Notes: generated from the letters alone by a model not told the origin. A stretch of DNA of 64,000 nt from Cordilura impudica (GCA_963682025.1 OY821517.1:301386844-301450843), one strand, 5' to 3'; shown: positions 11,527 through 20,837, counted from the stretch's first letter. A program made the numbers and translations.

Positions 11527-11743
11527 AAACTAATTTATTTATTTATTTATTTATTTATTTGTCTATGGAAATTTTTACTTACAGACTATAAAAGTAACAT
11601 ACATAACATTTGTAAACATACATATATAAATTCGACCAAACATGTTTAAAAACAATTTAAAATTAAAAAATGCAAGCTAAATACTTGTTACATATTATTT
11701 AGATAAAGTATTATATTATATTATGTTTAAACACAATTTATAA

Positions 11744-14623
11744 TTAAAGATGGCTAGCTAAATATTTATCACACATATTTAGATAAAGTATTATATCCCT
11801 TTTAATCAAATCTAAACTTTTCTGAAAATCAATAATGTTATACAGTGGGTTAAATTCTATACACAGCCGACGAAAAGGATCAGAGTTGGCATAATTTGTA
11901 CGATAATACTTTACAATTAGGAACTGAAAATACCGTGAACAGCGCTGTGAGGTATTAATATTGATTCTGCTAAGGAGAAATTCGGACTATATATTTCCAT
12001 TTATCAAGTTGAACAAAAAAGTTATATTCAACATACTTCTTCGGCTTTTAAGCGTAGGAAGCTTAATAAGAGCGAGACGGCTTCTATATGAAGGTAATTG
12101 TATATTTGGATCCCATCCAAGTCCACGAAGGCAAAATATTAGAAATTGTTTTTGAACAGACTCAATTGAATTTGAATGAACGGTGTAAAAAGGATCCCAA
12201 ACTACAGAACCATATTCCAAAATTGGTCTTACTAGTGTAGTAAAAAGTTGCTTTGTTGTGTAAGGATCAGAAAACTCTTTCGTCCAACGCTTGATAAAAC
12301 CAAGCACACCAAATGCCTTGTTAATTGTGAGTGATATATGTTTACGAAAATCCAGGCGCTTGTCCAATAAAACCCCGAGATCATTAAATGTTTCCATCAT
12401 TTCCAATCGATCGTTGTTCATCAAAAACTGGCCATTAATAGGAAAAGATCTTGAAAACACCATATATTTACATTTTTTTACATTAAGGTCCATTAAGTTT
12501 ATATTACACCATTCTGTGAAATTATTAATATCCAGCTGTACACGTGATTGTTTCTCATTATTGTTGGATGAATAAAGTATTTTAACGTCATCTGCATACA
12601 TCAGGCATTTACAGAACTTAATAGCTGAAGGCAGATCATTAATAAATAGTATAAATAAGAGTGGACCCAAATGACTTCCTTGCGGCACACCAGATAAAAC
12701 ATTAATCGATTTTGACTGAAGATTTCGAAATTTTATACACTGTTTTCGGCCAGTTAAATAGGAATATATCCATTTCAATAGCGTATTACTAAAACCCATA
12801 CGATCAAGCTTAAACAATAAAAGATCATGGTTAAGCCTGTCGAATGCTTTACTAAAATCCGTATAAATAGCATCAGTTTGCATTTTGTTTAAAAAAGCTT
12901 CATTAACAATCGTTGTAAGTTCAAGAAGATTGGTAACAGTTGAGCGGAATTTACGGAAACCACGTTGTTCAGGAGCTAGGATTGTAGATACTTGGTGAGA
13001 CAAAGCATCAGTTATGAGTTTTTCAAATAGTTTTGGAATAGAGCTTAATTTTGCAATCCCTCTGTAATTTGAAATCACGGATTTACTACCAGCTTTAAAT
13101 AATGGAATTATAAAGGATTTTTTCCAATAATTTGGGAAATATGCCAATTTAAGTGATTTATTATATAGAAACGTTAGGGGAATATACAGCAGGTTAGCAC
13201 ATCGCTTCAAAACACAATCTGGAACACCATCAGGACCAGGAGCATATGAAAAATTTAGTTTCATCAAATTATTTAAAACAGCTTGTTCTTGAATAAATAG
13301 AATATTTATAAAAGATGCATCGGGAATCAAGTATGGATACTCAGAAGTATTTTCAAAAACTGTTGAGGATTATGTTGAAGCAAAAAAGGCAGAAAACATG
13401 TGGCATATTGAAATATCGTCAGAGGTTTTTATATTATTTAGTTTCATTTTTGTTGGAAAATCAAGTGATCTCTTTTTAGAGTTTACAAATTTATAAAATG
13501 ATTTAGGATCGTTTTTTAAATTGTTTTTAATTTTAATCACATAATTATTGTAAGCAGAACGATTTGCCAAATTGTATTCCGATCTAGCAATAGAATAGTT
13601 CATGTAATCTACGAATGATCCACGTTCTTTATATCTCTTGAACATTTTGTTTTTCCTGTTTTTAAGACCTGAGAGAAATTTTGTACTCCACGGAGGGCCA
13701 GTAGATTTCGGTGGATGCAATTTAGGTATCGATTTTAAAAAACACTCTTCTAGCAACTGATAGAATGATGTTAGCATCATGTCTAAGTCATCATTGTGAC
13801 GAGCGAAGACAACATTCCAGTTAATTTGTGATAAAGCAGAGGAAAGAACATCATAATTTGTTCTTGAAAAATAAAATATTTTATCATGAATGCGACTTTT
13901 ACTGAAGGCTGTATTTGGAGTGTCAAAATTAATTTGTAGAGTTGGATGATAACGATCTTCTGGTTTTGAGATAGGAAATGTTTGTGATATGCAATAGTCG
14001 GTCGGTTCGTTCACAAAAATTAACTCCAATGACTTACCAAAAGCATTAACGACGTTATTTATTTGAAAAAGACAATTTGAAGATAGTCCATTTATAAAAT
14101 CGACATTTGATTCAGCTGATACTGGCACTAAATGCTTACAATCGGGTTCAGACTGCCAAGATATTGATGGAATATTGAAGTCACCAATTAACATGACCGA
14201 ATCGGTTGGTTTTAATTTTATTAAAATTAAGTATATAGATTTTTTATGTTCATCCTAGATTTCGATGGAAGACTTTGGAGGAATATAAGAACAAATGATA
14301 TACAACATTTTATTATTATGTAATTTTAACAACACACAGATAATTTCAATGTTAGGAAGATCATTTAAGAATATTTCTTCAGCTGAAATAGTGTTCATCA
14401 CGGCAATTAAAACTCCAACACCTTTACGATTTCCATCATTTCTGTCACGTCTAAAAAGCTGATACTTAGGACATAAAATTTCAGAATTGTGGATACCATT
14501 ATGGAGCCAGGTTTCACTCAGAATAATTATATGAATATCAAAACCAAAACTGTCAGCAAAAAGGAATGGTAGCTTAGTGTTAAGGCCTCTAACATTTTGA
14601 TAAATAGTAGTGATAGTATCCAC
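11744..14623 (-). pseudogene. LINE ORF2: endonuclease-reverse transcriptase with three nonsense codons
   Basis: A continuous frame of 960 codons with no frameshift but three in-frame stops: TAG at 14257-14255, TAA at 13372-13370 and TAG at 11989-11987. The endonuclease domain shows YQNVRGLN, LSETWLH and LIGDFNIP. The reverse transcriptase shows GPDGVPDCVLK, ISNYRGIAKLS, FSKAFDRLNHD, GVPQGSHLGPLLFILFINDL and the catalytic YADDVKIL (near 12590). After the last stop the frame continues into the usual C-terminal tail (NPLYNIIDF). There is no RNase H. The product would nick DNA and reverse transcribe the LINE RNA. With three stops it is inactive, though the intact frame implies a fairly recent insertion. 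Confidence 0.85.
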
Positions 14624-14634
14624 AGCAGAATTAA

Positions 14635-15150
14635 TTAGTTTTTTGGAACAGGAGCAGTTGATTTGGCTAAATAGGCAATATCATTTTTCGGCTTATCCTT
14701 GTATATATACTCACGAGTAATAACATTTGGTGGCCAAAAGTGTGGATCAACAACGGTATCAAATAATTCATAAGGAACTATAACTTTAAAAGACACTTTG
14801 CTTCTTTCATCAGCATAATTGAATTTAAAAACATTTAATTGATGGTCTTGGCCGAGTTTGGATATCATATAATTGGAAACGTCTTTAATAGAAGTATCAG
14901 ATGATAAACGAGCCACAAATATTGTTTTTTTCTTAGGTTTTTGAGTTGTCGTAGCTGAAGTAGTTAAAGTTGATATTAAATGAGAATTAACATTATCTTG
15001 AGGTTTTAAATATTTATTATTATTATTAATGAGATCAATAGAATTCTGATTTAAATTTTGTATTATTGTACTTGGCTGAATAAATGAAATAATTGGAGAC
15101 ACTGGATTAGAATTCATATTATTTATAATAAATGTAAAGTTTGGGGACAA
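14635..15150 (-). CDS. LINE ORF1 protein (171 codons)
   Basis: An open frame directly upstream of ORF2 on the same strand. The first half is rich in Asn, Ser and Ile and looks disordered. The second half has a compact conserved block (KKKTIFVARLSSDTSIKDV through FKVIVPYELFDTVV and PPNVITREYI). I recognise this type from ORF1 products of insect CR1/jockey-group LINEs, where it serves as a nucleic-acid-binding domain with an RRM-like fold. No CCHC zinc knuckle is present. The frame is intact, unlike ORF2, but may lack its true N-terminus. The start was taken as the first ATG. Confidence 0.7.
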   Translation of the reverse strand: MSPNFTFIINNMNSNPVSPIISFIQPSTIIQNLNQNSIDLINNNNKYLKPQDNVNSHLISTLTTSATTTQKPKKKTIFVARLSSDTSIKDVSNYMISKLGQDHQLNVFKFNYADERSKVSFKVIVPYELFDTVVDPHFWPPNVITREYIYKDKPKNDIAYLAKSTAPVPKN

Positions 15151-15170
15151 TTGGATAAAGAAAAGTCGCG

Positions 15171-15500
15171 CCGGGAATCGACTGAAAATTTCAAGTGTGT
15201 TTATATGAGGACTTTAAGTTTACAGTTTAATTTTTTCTTATATAAGTCGATTTCATATTAACTTATCTTTTTCAAAAGCTATATAACTTCGAAATCGTAT
15301 TAAAACTAGTCAAGAAATAACAAATGCCCCAGACCAATTTTGTGCGAAAAAAAACACTAGGTCATGAAATTTGACGGCACTTCTTTCAACTTTTAGAAAT
15401 TTATTAAAGCCATAGTTTTTTTATTATCTCTATACTTATAAGCACTTAGATATGAAGTATTGTTTGATTTCTGCGTTGTTAACCTACTGCGCAATTAGAT
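15171..15500. other. No gene seen
   Basis: AT-rich sequence between the LINE 5' end and a foldback element. The beginning may be LINE 5' UTR. Nothing else is recognised. Confidence 0.4.
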
Positions 15501-16095
15501 CGAAAATAAGTAATTTTTTCGATAAAATTTTGAAAACTCCTTTTTCAAGTTTTAAAAAATGTTCTTAAACAAAATTTTAAAAAATGGATAATGCACTCTA
15601 AGGTTTTGTTAAATACATTTTAGTGATTAACATTTGGTTATAATATTTTAGAAATACTTTTAAAAATTCAACAGTATTTGCAAAATATTTGAATCGTCCA
15701 AAACTAGCTTGGGGTCAATTGTGGCGCCAACTCCAAATGGGTTAATGACGTCAAATTATTTTTTTCCTTAACCCATAGTTATAATGATTAAATAAAATAG
15801 TTAAAAGTATAAAACTGATTAATTTTTGATACAAAGTATTTGTAAAGATTACATTCACTGAATATTTCACAAAAATCAAATTTTTCTCGAAATCCTCAAA
15901 AAAATAAATCCTTGTAAAAAAATTCTAGTTAAGGGATTTATCTAAAAATTCACACATATAATCAATAGCATGTATTTAACAAAATCTTAGAGTGACACAT
16001 CCATTTTTTTAAAGTTTGCTTAAGAAAATCATTTAAAAATAAGAAAATTTGTTAAAAGTGCAAAAAGGAGTTTTCAAACTATTCTAAATTCAAAA
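15500..16095. repeat. Foldback (long inverted repeat) element
   Basis: The left arm (about 15515-15645) and right arm (about 15955-16085) are inverted copies. Landmarks are GAAAACTCCTTTTT with its inverse AAAAAGGAGTTTTC, and ACTCTAAGGTTTTGTTAAAT with its inverse near 15970. The arms differ by several substitutions and indels, so the element is old. The central part is AT-rich and non-coding. Exact ends and target duplication are not resolved. Confidence 0.6.
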
Positions 16096-16194
16096 ATAAC
16101 TTTGTATGTATGTATGTTTGACAGTGTTGTATTTCCTGTGATTAACACGAATGAAAAGCTGTATTGTGTAATACTATTTCTTAACCATACTTTA

Positions 16195-16310
16195 GGTGAC
16201 TTTAGGTGAGTGTGTTAAAGCGCATGACCTAAAAATGGAAATATAAGTGTATGTGAGATAGACTCAGGTTCAATCCTTACGGCCGCTCTAAGTATAATAA
16301 AGATATATAG
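16195..16310 (+). mobile_element. tRNA-like SINE candidate (plus copy)
   Basis: Shows CTTTAGGTGAGTGTG (A-box-like), a 60-base middle segment and AGGTTCAATCC, a good B-box, followed by TTACGGCCGCTCTAAG. The A- to B-box spacing exceeds that of most tRNAs, so it may derive from a class II tRNA with a long variable arm or contain an insertion. A second, inverted copy lies at 5480-5585. Not a functional tRNA, as no clean acceptor stem is seen. Confidence 0.45.
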
Positions 16311-16825
16311 AAACAATCTAAGCAATTAATATATAACAATTATTACAGGGTTAAGTACAATCACAGATGAATACTGAAATTCCAGAATACAGAATAATTA
16401 TGAATTTTAAAAACTATATGCTTCTTCTTCTGTGCCACGCACCATTAAAAAGTGTTGAAGTAGGTAAAGTAAAATTTTCTTCAACAAACAACTGAATTTC
16501 CATTTAAAATTAACTTTACTGAAAATTATTTTGTTAAGTCTTTGAAATTAAATAAAATACTCTAATTTTTTTCAAGAAAGGGTAATATGAGTAGTAGTCC
16601 TTCAATAAAATGTTACTGTTCAAATATTTATCATATGAAAGGACATTACTTTAAATTCTTTTTTGTATTCTATTACTTTTTTTAAATTAATTTATAAATT
16701 TTAGTTTTATTTGTAAAAAATGCACAAATTGCGGAACTATTTTAGTTAAAATAAATTATTTGTGTGAAAGGCTAATACTTCTTTTACTTAATAGTTTTTT
16801 GTTTGATTATTTTGAAAATGTTACA
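16311..16825. other. No gene seen
   Basis: AT-rich sequence, no gene or recognised repeat. Confidence 0.45.
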
Positions 16826-17205
16826 TCTATAATATTCATAGGCAAGGCGATTTCTTGTGACCGATGTAAGTTTCACAGTTTTACCCCGATTTTGACAAAA
16901 AATATATCATTTGAAAGGTATTTCTTTTTAGCTGTTACCCAGATTTACAGATTTTCATCGTCTAGAATATTTTTTTGGAGTTATGATCGTTTAAAGTTGC
17001 TGCTAACACATACATAAAATTAAACAATGATATGTATGTGTTTATTAAATTTTTTAATGTGTATTTATGTGTGTTATTGTGTTGAGTTTGTTTTCTTAAT
17101 TTAAAATGAGTTGAATTGTAAAGCATACCTTTAGGGTCTTTATTAAATGAAAAAATAAAATTTCCTAGAATTTGCACTCGAATTTTGAGTGCTGGAGTCT
17201 ACTAG
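16826..17205 (+). mobile_element. Short Helitron family H2, copy b
   Basis: 380 bp, starting TCTATAATATTCATAGGC after A and ending CTAG before T (17202-17205). Just before the 3' end is the hairpin-forming CACTCGAATTTTGAGTG, then about ten bases, then CTAG. This is the classical Helitron 3' structure with insertion between A and T. Non-coding. Confidence 0.8.
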
Positions 17206-17284
17206 TTACTATTTAATGTACTAATAAAGGTTCTGAATTTTAGTACTTTTTTCAAAAGAGGAATCTATTATTAGTACTTATTAA

Positions 17285-17462
17285 ACCAAAGGTGGGGTTG
17301 CAGGTTTGTGCTGATGCATGCAACTACCAAAAATATAGGATCTAGTCTATTCTTTTATTACAACGATTTGCTCAAAATTACTTTCTCAAACAATTTAATG
17401 ATTTCCAACCGTCCCTCTGTCCATTTGTCTGTATATGTGTCCATGTAAGCCCTATAATCAAA
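17285..17462. mobile_element. Degraded Helentron-like fragment
   Basis: Shows remnants of the GTCC-repeat side of the family (CCGTCCCTCTGTCC, then GTGTCCATGTAAGCCCTATAATCAA). Neither end is intact. The adjoining A at 17466 borders the Helitron that follows. Confidence 0.45.
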
Positions 17463-17466
17463 TATA

Positions 17467-18650
17467 CTAGCTGTACCCCGATGCGGTTCGCTAGCGAGAT
17501 CAAAAACTGAGAATACATTTTGTAGAAAACTATTTTATTTATTTTTTGACTTTGGTGATTTTAGTTTTTTACGATTTTTGATTTTTGGCGTTTTTGATTT
17601 TGGCGATTTTTGGTTATTCGCGATTTTCTATTTTGGCGATTTTTAATTTTAATGTTTGCTGTTTTTGCGATTTTCGGATTTTTTTGACTTTGGTGATTTG
17701 AGGTATTTTTTTGCTTTTTTGATTTTGTCGATTTTTGTTTATTGCGATTTTTGATTTTGGCGATATTTGTTTTTTGCAATTTTTGATTTTGGCGATTTTT
17801 GGCTTTAGCGATATTTCTTTGTTGCTACTTTTCATTTTGGCGGTTTTAGGTTTTGGTGATTTTTGTTATTCGCGATTTTCGGTTCTGGCAATTTTTGTAT
17901 TTGGCGATTTTTGCTATTCACGATTTTCAGTTTTGGCGATTTTTACTTTGACGCTTTCTTTGTGATTTTTAATGTTGGAGATTTTTGATTTTGGCGATTT
18001 TTGTTTTTTGCGATTTTCGGATTTTGCGATTTTTGACTCTGGCGATTTGAGGTAATTTTTTGCTATTTTTGATTTTGGCGATTTTTGTTTTTTGCGATTT
18101 TTGATTTTGGCGATTTTCGTTATTTGCGATTTTCGGTTTTGAACTCAGACAATTTTTTTTTATTATAGTATTCCAGTTATATGAAATTAAATATTTACTA
18201 TGTGTGGGCGATGCCATGCCCATTGGTCCGATCCCGCCCAGTTTTTGGGAAACTACTCACATAAATAACTTATGAACTCAGACAAACTCCTAAGGCTTTT
18301 TCTACTATAGGCTCAAGTTATATGCCACGCCCGCTGATCTGATCCCGCCCATTTTTGTCCGACTACTCACATTAATAACTTATAAACTCACACAAAGGAC
18401 AGTGCTCTAGATATACGACATTAAATATTTACTTTTTATGGTGAGTGCCAGATCCATTGCTCCGATCCCGCCCATTTTCCACTAGAAAAATAAAAATAAA
18501 ATGTTTCCCAGTTTTTCTTCCGGATAGGCAGTTACGTACTGTAAAAATTTTAAGACGATCGGTCCAGTGGTGTAGTCTCCTATAAAAATTTCTCCTATTG
18601 AAATTTCTGAAACTCAGTCCAGACAAATGTTCCCTAGATCGTAACATATT
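17467..18650 (-). mobile_element. Helitron family H1, minus-strand copy
   Basis: Read on the minus strand it ends in a short stem-loop rich sequence (GCGAACCGC), then GGGGTACAG and CTAG before T (17470-17467), the Helitron 3' pattern. Its interior holds the GATTTTGGCG minisatellite and then units with GATCCCGCCCA and GACTACTCAC, which also fill the Helitron at 48967-51351. The 5' end (expected TCTATACTA) was not found, so the upper boundary is approximate. Confidence 0.6.
17540..18145. repeat. Minisatellite with about 18-22 bp units
   Basis: About 600 bp of degenerate head-to-tail units built on GATTTTGGCGATTTTTG and TTTTTTGCGATTTTCGG. Because the unit contains few stops, it produces artificial open frames on both strands, rich in Lys/Asn/Gln on one and Phe/Leu/Ile on the other. 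A shorter version appears in the other H1 Helitron at about 50585-50690, so the array travels with that family. Confidence 0.85.
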
Positions 18651-18949
18651 TCGTGATCAAAATTAGTTAGTGGGTGTTTATTCAAAAATCATCACTCTGA
18701 AAATAAAGAGTTTTAGACCAATTTTAGTGCTAATCGCCACATAAAGCAGTGTCCCAATATACACTTAAATATAGGTAAAAATAGCGTACTTTGCTCAAAT
18801 TTTGTCTGTACATGTTTTTGAGCATATTTGACTTAGTTATATAATAGTTCCCATATAATATATGCTGTCAAAAATACTCGTATCAGCCATTCAATATTCT
18901 CGCCCAGTACGGTTGAACCAAGCTATAGGTATAGAGTATCAGACCGACT
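18651..18949. other. No gene seen; remnant of a Helentron-like end
   Basis: No gene. The last part (about 18900-18950) contains TAGGTATAGAGTATCAGACC, a decayed form of the Helentron-like terminus. The SINE below is inserted into it. Confidence 0.4.
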
Positions 18950-18964
18950 ATAGTCATGTTATTT

Positions 18965-19151
18965 ATTTATTTATACTAATTACAATACAAAGTAAATTTG
19001 TATTCTTATTTGGGTCCAAGGATAAGCCGGGTGACAAAGACCATTTGGCTGGTTTTTGCAGCGACAGACCAAAGCCTCTGGTGGGAATCGCACCCACGAC
19101 CCGCGCATGATAGGCGAGCACGCTAGCTACTCACCTACCGGGGCACTTGAC
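18965..19151 (-). mobile_element. tRNA-derived SINE, copy 1, inserted upstream of the dsx splice acceptor
   Basis: On the minus strand: a tRNA-like head with GGTTCGA-type B-box (here GGGTGCGATTCCCACC, one change), then a tRNA-unrelated body (AAAGACCATTTGGCTGG inverse) and a tail of TAAA units. A 15-bp target duplication ATAGTCATGTTATTT flanks it at 18950-18964 and 19152-19166. The duplication is exact, so the insertion may be young. A poly-T tract follows, and the dsx exon begins at 19261, about 110 bp from the SINE. Confidence 0.85.
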
Positions 19152-19260
19152 ATAGTCATGTTATTTTTTTTTTTTTTTTTTTTTTATTGTTGCTTTTAAA
19201 TTTATATATAAATTTTTGCAATCAACTAAACATGCATTCCCTTACTTTTTCTATTTTCAG

Positions 19261-19392
19261 ATCTTATACTAGATTATTGCCAAAAATTAATAGAGAAATT
19301 TGGTTATCCATGGGAAATGATGCCGCTTATGTATGTGATACTTAAGGATGCTGGTGTAGATATCGATGTGGCTTCAAAACGTATTGAAGAGG
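19261..19392 (+). CDS. dsx: doublesex common exon encoding most of the dimerisation domain (exon A)
   Basis: The exon lies between the acceptor TTTCTATTTTCAG and the donor GTAAGT (19393). It starts in phase with two bases completing a codon (consistent with the Asp of Drosophila QD-VFLDYCQ) and encodes LDYCQKLIEKFGYPWEMM, then PLMYVILKDAGVDIDVASKR and IEE, ending with the first base of Gly. This matches the C-terminal oligomerisation (UBA-fold) domain of the Doublesex transcription factor, which controls somatic sexual differentiation as a dimer in the nucleus. Its DM DNA-binding domain exon is not in this window. In Drosophila this region is common to both sexes and is joined either to the female or to the male exon. 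The identification is from memory of the Drosophila protein and the similarity is strong. Confidence 0.95.
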
Positions 19393-19559
19393 GTAAGTTG
19401 TTTATTCATATAAAACAATTCAATTAAATTTTTTTGCAAAAGAAACAAACAACAATATCAGTGTTTTCTGACATTTAATTTATTTATTTTGTTTTTATTT
19501 GAATTTATTCGAATATGGCAACTCATATATTGCTGAACACATTATAATTTTGTTCATAG

Positions 19560-19673
19560 GCGTAAAAGTCTTTAAACATTACAATAACATTTTGAATATG
19601 TATGTACGCAAACATGAAGATCATGACGCCCGCACCGAATGTGATGAAACTACCAAACGAATAAGACTAGAGG
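19560..19673 (+). CDS. dsx: Candidate extra dsx exon, 114 nt and in phase (exon B)
   Basis: Lies between the common and female exons. It has a good acceptor (TTTTGTTCATAG, ending 19559) and donor (GTAAGA from 19674). Both junctions are phase 1, the same as the junctions of exons A and C, and 114 nt is 38 codons, so it could be included or skipped without breaking the frame. It reads VKVFKHYNNILNMYVRKHED, then HDARTECDETTKRIRLE. Drosophila DSX has nothing here. If included, it would separate the helix common to both sexes from its female extension. If the donor is not used, the frame ends at TAG 19715-19717 after about 15 further codons. Use in transcripts is inferred only from splice signals and phase. 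Confidence 0.6.
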
Positions 19674-19874
19674 GTAAGAAAACTATAATCTCTATAAACA
19701 TATTAAATAAGTCGTAGATCTAAGATAGGAGAAATTTAAATTGAAATTAAAAACTATACAAAAACAAAAAAACAAAAAAAAAACAGAAAACACTGAAAAT
19801 GTCAGGAAGTTGAAAGTTGTGCAAATATATTTTAATAATTAATTAAAATTTTATTTTTGCAAACATTATTCTAG

Positions 19875-19966
19875 GACAACATGTTGTAAATGAATACTCA
19901 CGTCAACATAATTTAAACATTTATGATGGGTGTGAATTACGTTGTGCCACCAGACAATGTGGTTGA
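19875..19966 (+). CDS. dsx: doublesex female-specific exon, coding part (exon C)
   Basis: Begins after the acceptor TTATTCTAG (ending 19874) and completes the Gly codon left open by exon A (or B). It then encodes 29 residues and a TGA stop (19964-19966): QHVVNEYSRQHNLNIYD, then GCELRCATRQCG. The length equals the Drosophila female tail and most residues match (VVNEYSRQHNLNIYDG and TRQCG). The tract before the acceptor is broken by purines (GCAAACATT), i.e. a weak site. This is what is expected of an exon that needs Transformer and Tra2 for inclusion in females. The presence of enhancer repeats in the following UTR supports this. Confidence 0.96.
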
Positions 19967-20800
19967 TAACAATTAATTTAAAAATGAAATCAAAACCATT
20001 CTAAAAAGAAAAATAAAATAAAAAATTTAAATGGTTTAAATGATTGTTTAATTTAAAACAAATCTGTAATGTTAATATTTAAAATTAAAGAAAAAAAAAC
20101 TGTTAAATAAATATTTGTATTGTACAAAATGTTAATAAAAACGGTGCTTGAAATTATTTTTTAATTAAATTTTAAAAACTTTTTATTAATAACTTTTAGT
20201 ATTTAATGAGCTTAAAACAGTCTGGCAACTTAAGTAAATTAAAAAAAAAATATTTTTTAAATAAATTAAAAAAATAAAAAGATTTCTCGTAACATTTGAA
20301 AGTTTTGCTAAAACACAAAAAGTTTATACAATCCAGCAATCAACATACCAGAAGTTAATGGATATTCAATTTGTATGCCAACAAATTCAGCAGCAGCAGC
20401 AATCAATATTCAAAAATTCAGGATTGAACAAAATCAAAAATTTAACAACATCTAACAAGATCTCTTGGATTTCCACCAATCAACATACCATAAACTTTAC
20501 CTGGACTTGTCTACAATCAACTTGCTAAAATTTTATCTGGATTTTCCTCATCAATCAACATACCATTTTGGATATTTCATCATTCAATTTACAATTCTAT
20601 ACTGGATTTATCTATTTGTCTATAATGAAATTTAAATTGGTCTAAGTAATTTTAATTGTAATTTAAGTATGTATTCTGGTTCCATTGAGATATTATTGCT
20701 CGAATTTTAGTTTGAAAAATTATTCACATCTCATGATTAAAACAACACAAGCACACAAAAGACTTTGAAAAAAATAATTGTCGGTCTAGCAAAGGAATAG
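19967..20800 (+). other. dsx: dsx female-exon 3' UTR (approximate end)
   Basis: Non-coding sequence after the female stop. AATAAA hexamers occur early (about 20012 and just after 20100), but the enhancer repeats lie further on, so the mature female exon must reach beyond 20560. An ATTAAA near 20737 is one possible polyadenylation signal. The end given is a guess. No transposon is recognised before about 20760. Confidence 0.6.
20333..20560 (+). promoter_or_regulatory. dsx: dsx repeat-element splicing enhancer (Tra/Tra2 target array)
   Basis: Matches to the Drosophila 13-nt consensus TCWWCRATCAACA: 20548-20560 (13/13, TCATCAATCAACA), 20510-20522 (12/13), 20333-20345 and 20473-20485 (11/13 each), with a weaker one at 20396-20408. 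Three share the longer core AATCAACATACCA. They lie about 460-690 nt downstream of the female acceptor, in the 3' UTR. In Drosophila the equivalent array recruits Tra, Tra2 and SR proteins to activate the weak female acceptor, and the same role is inferred here. Confidence 0.9.
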
Positions 20801-20837
20801 CTAAAAAAAAATGTGTCCTAGGTGGTACCCTCGGCCC

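Larger units (their letters stand above)
11527..15170 (-). mobile_element. Nearly full-length non-LTR retrotransposon (jockey/CR1 group)
   Basis: A minus-strand LINE of about 3.6 kb. ORF1 (15150-14635) is followed 11 bases later by ORF2 (14623-11744), then a short 3' UTR and a (TAAA)n tail read from the T-rich run at 11527-11560. The ends of ORF2 and the 3' UTR are partly duplicated (11643-11710 resembles 11725-11800). Target duplications were not found. It lies about 4.1 kb upstream of the dsx exons, in opposite orientation. Confidence 0.85.

Noticed and set aside
17561..18223. Lys/Asn-rich and Phe/Leu-rich frames
   Set aside because: Products of the GATTTTGGCG minisatellite.
20012..20017. 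AATAAA soon after the female dsx stop as the polyadenylation site
   Set aside because: The enhancer repeats lie 300-550 nt further downstream and must be in the female exon, so this signal cannot be the main one.
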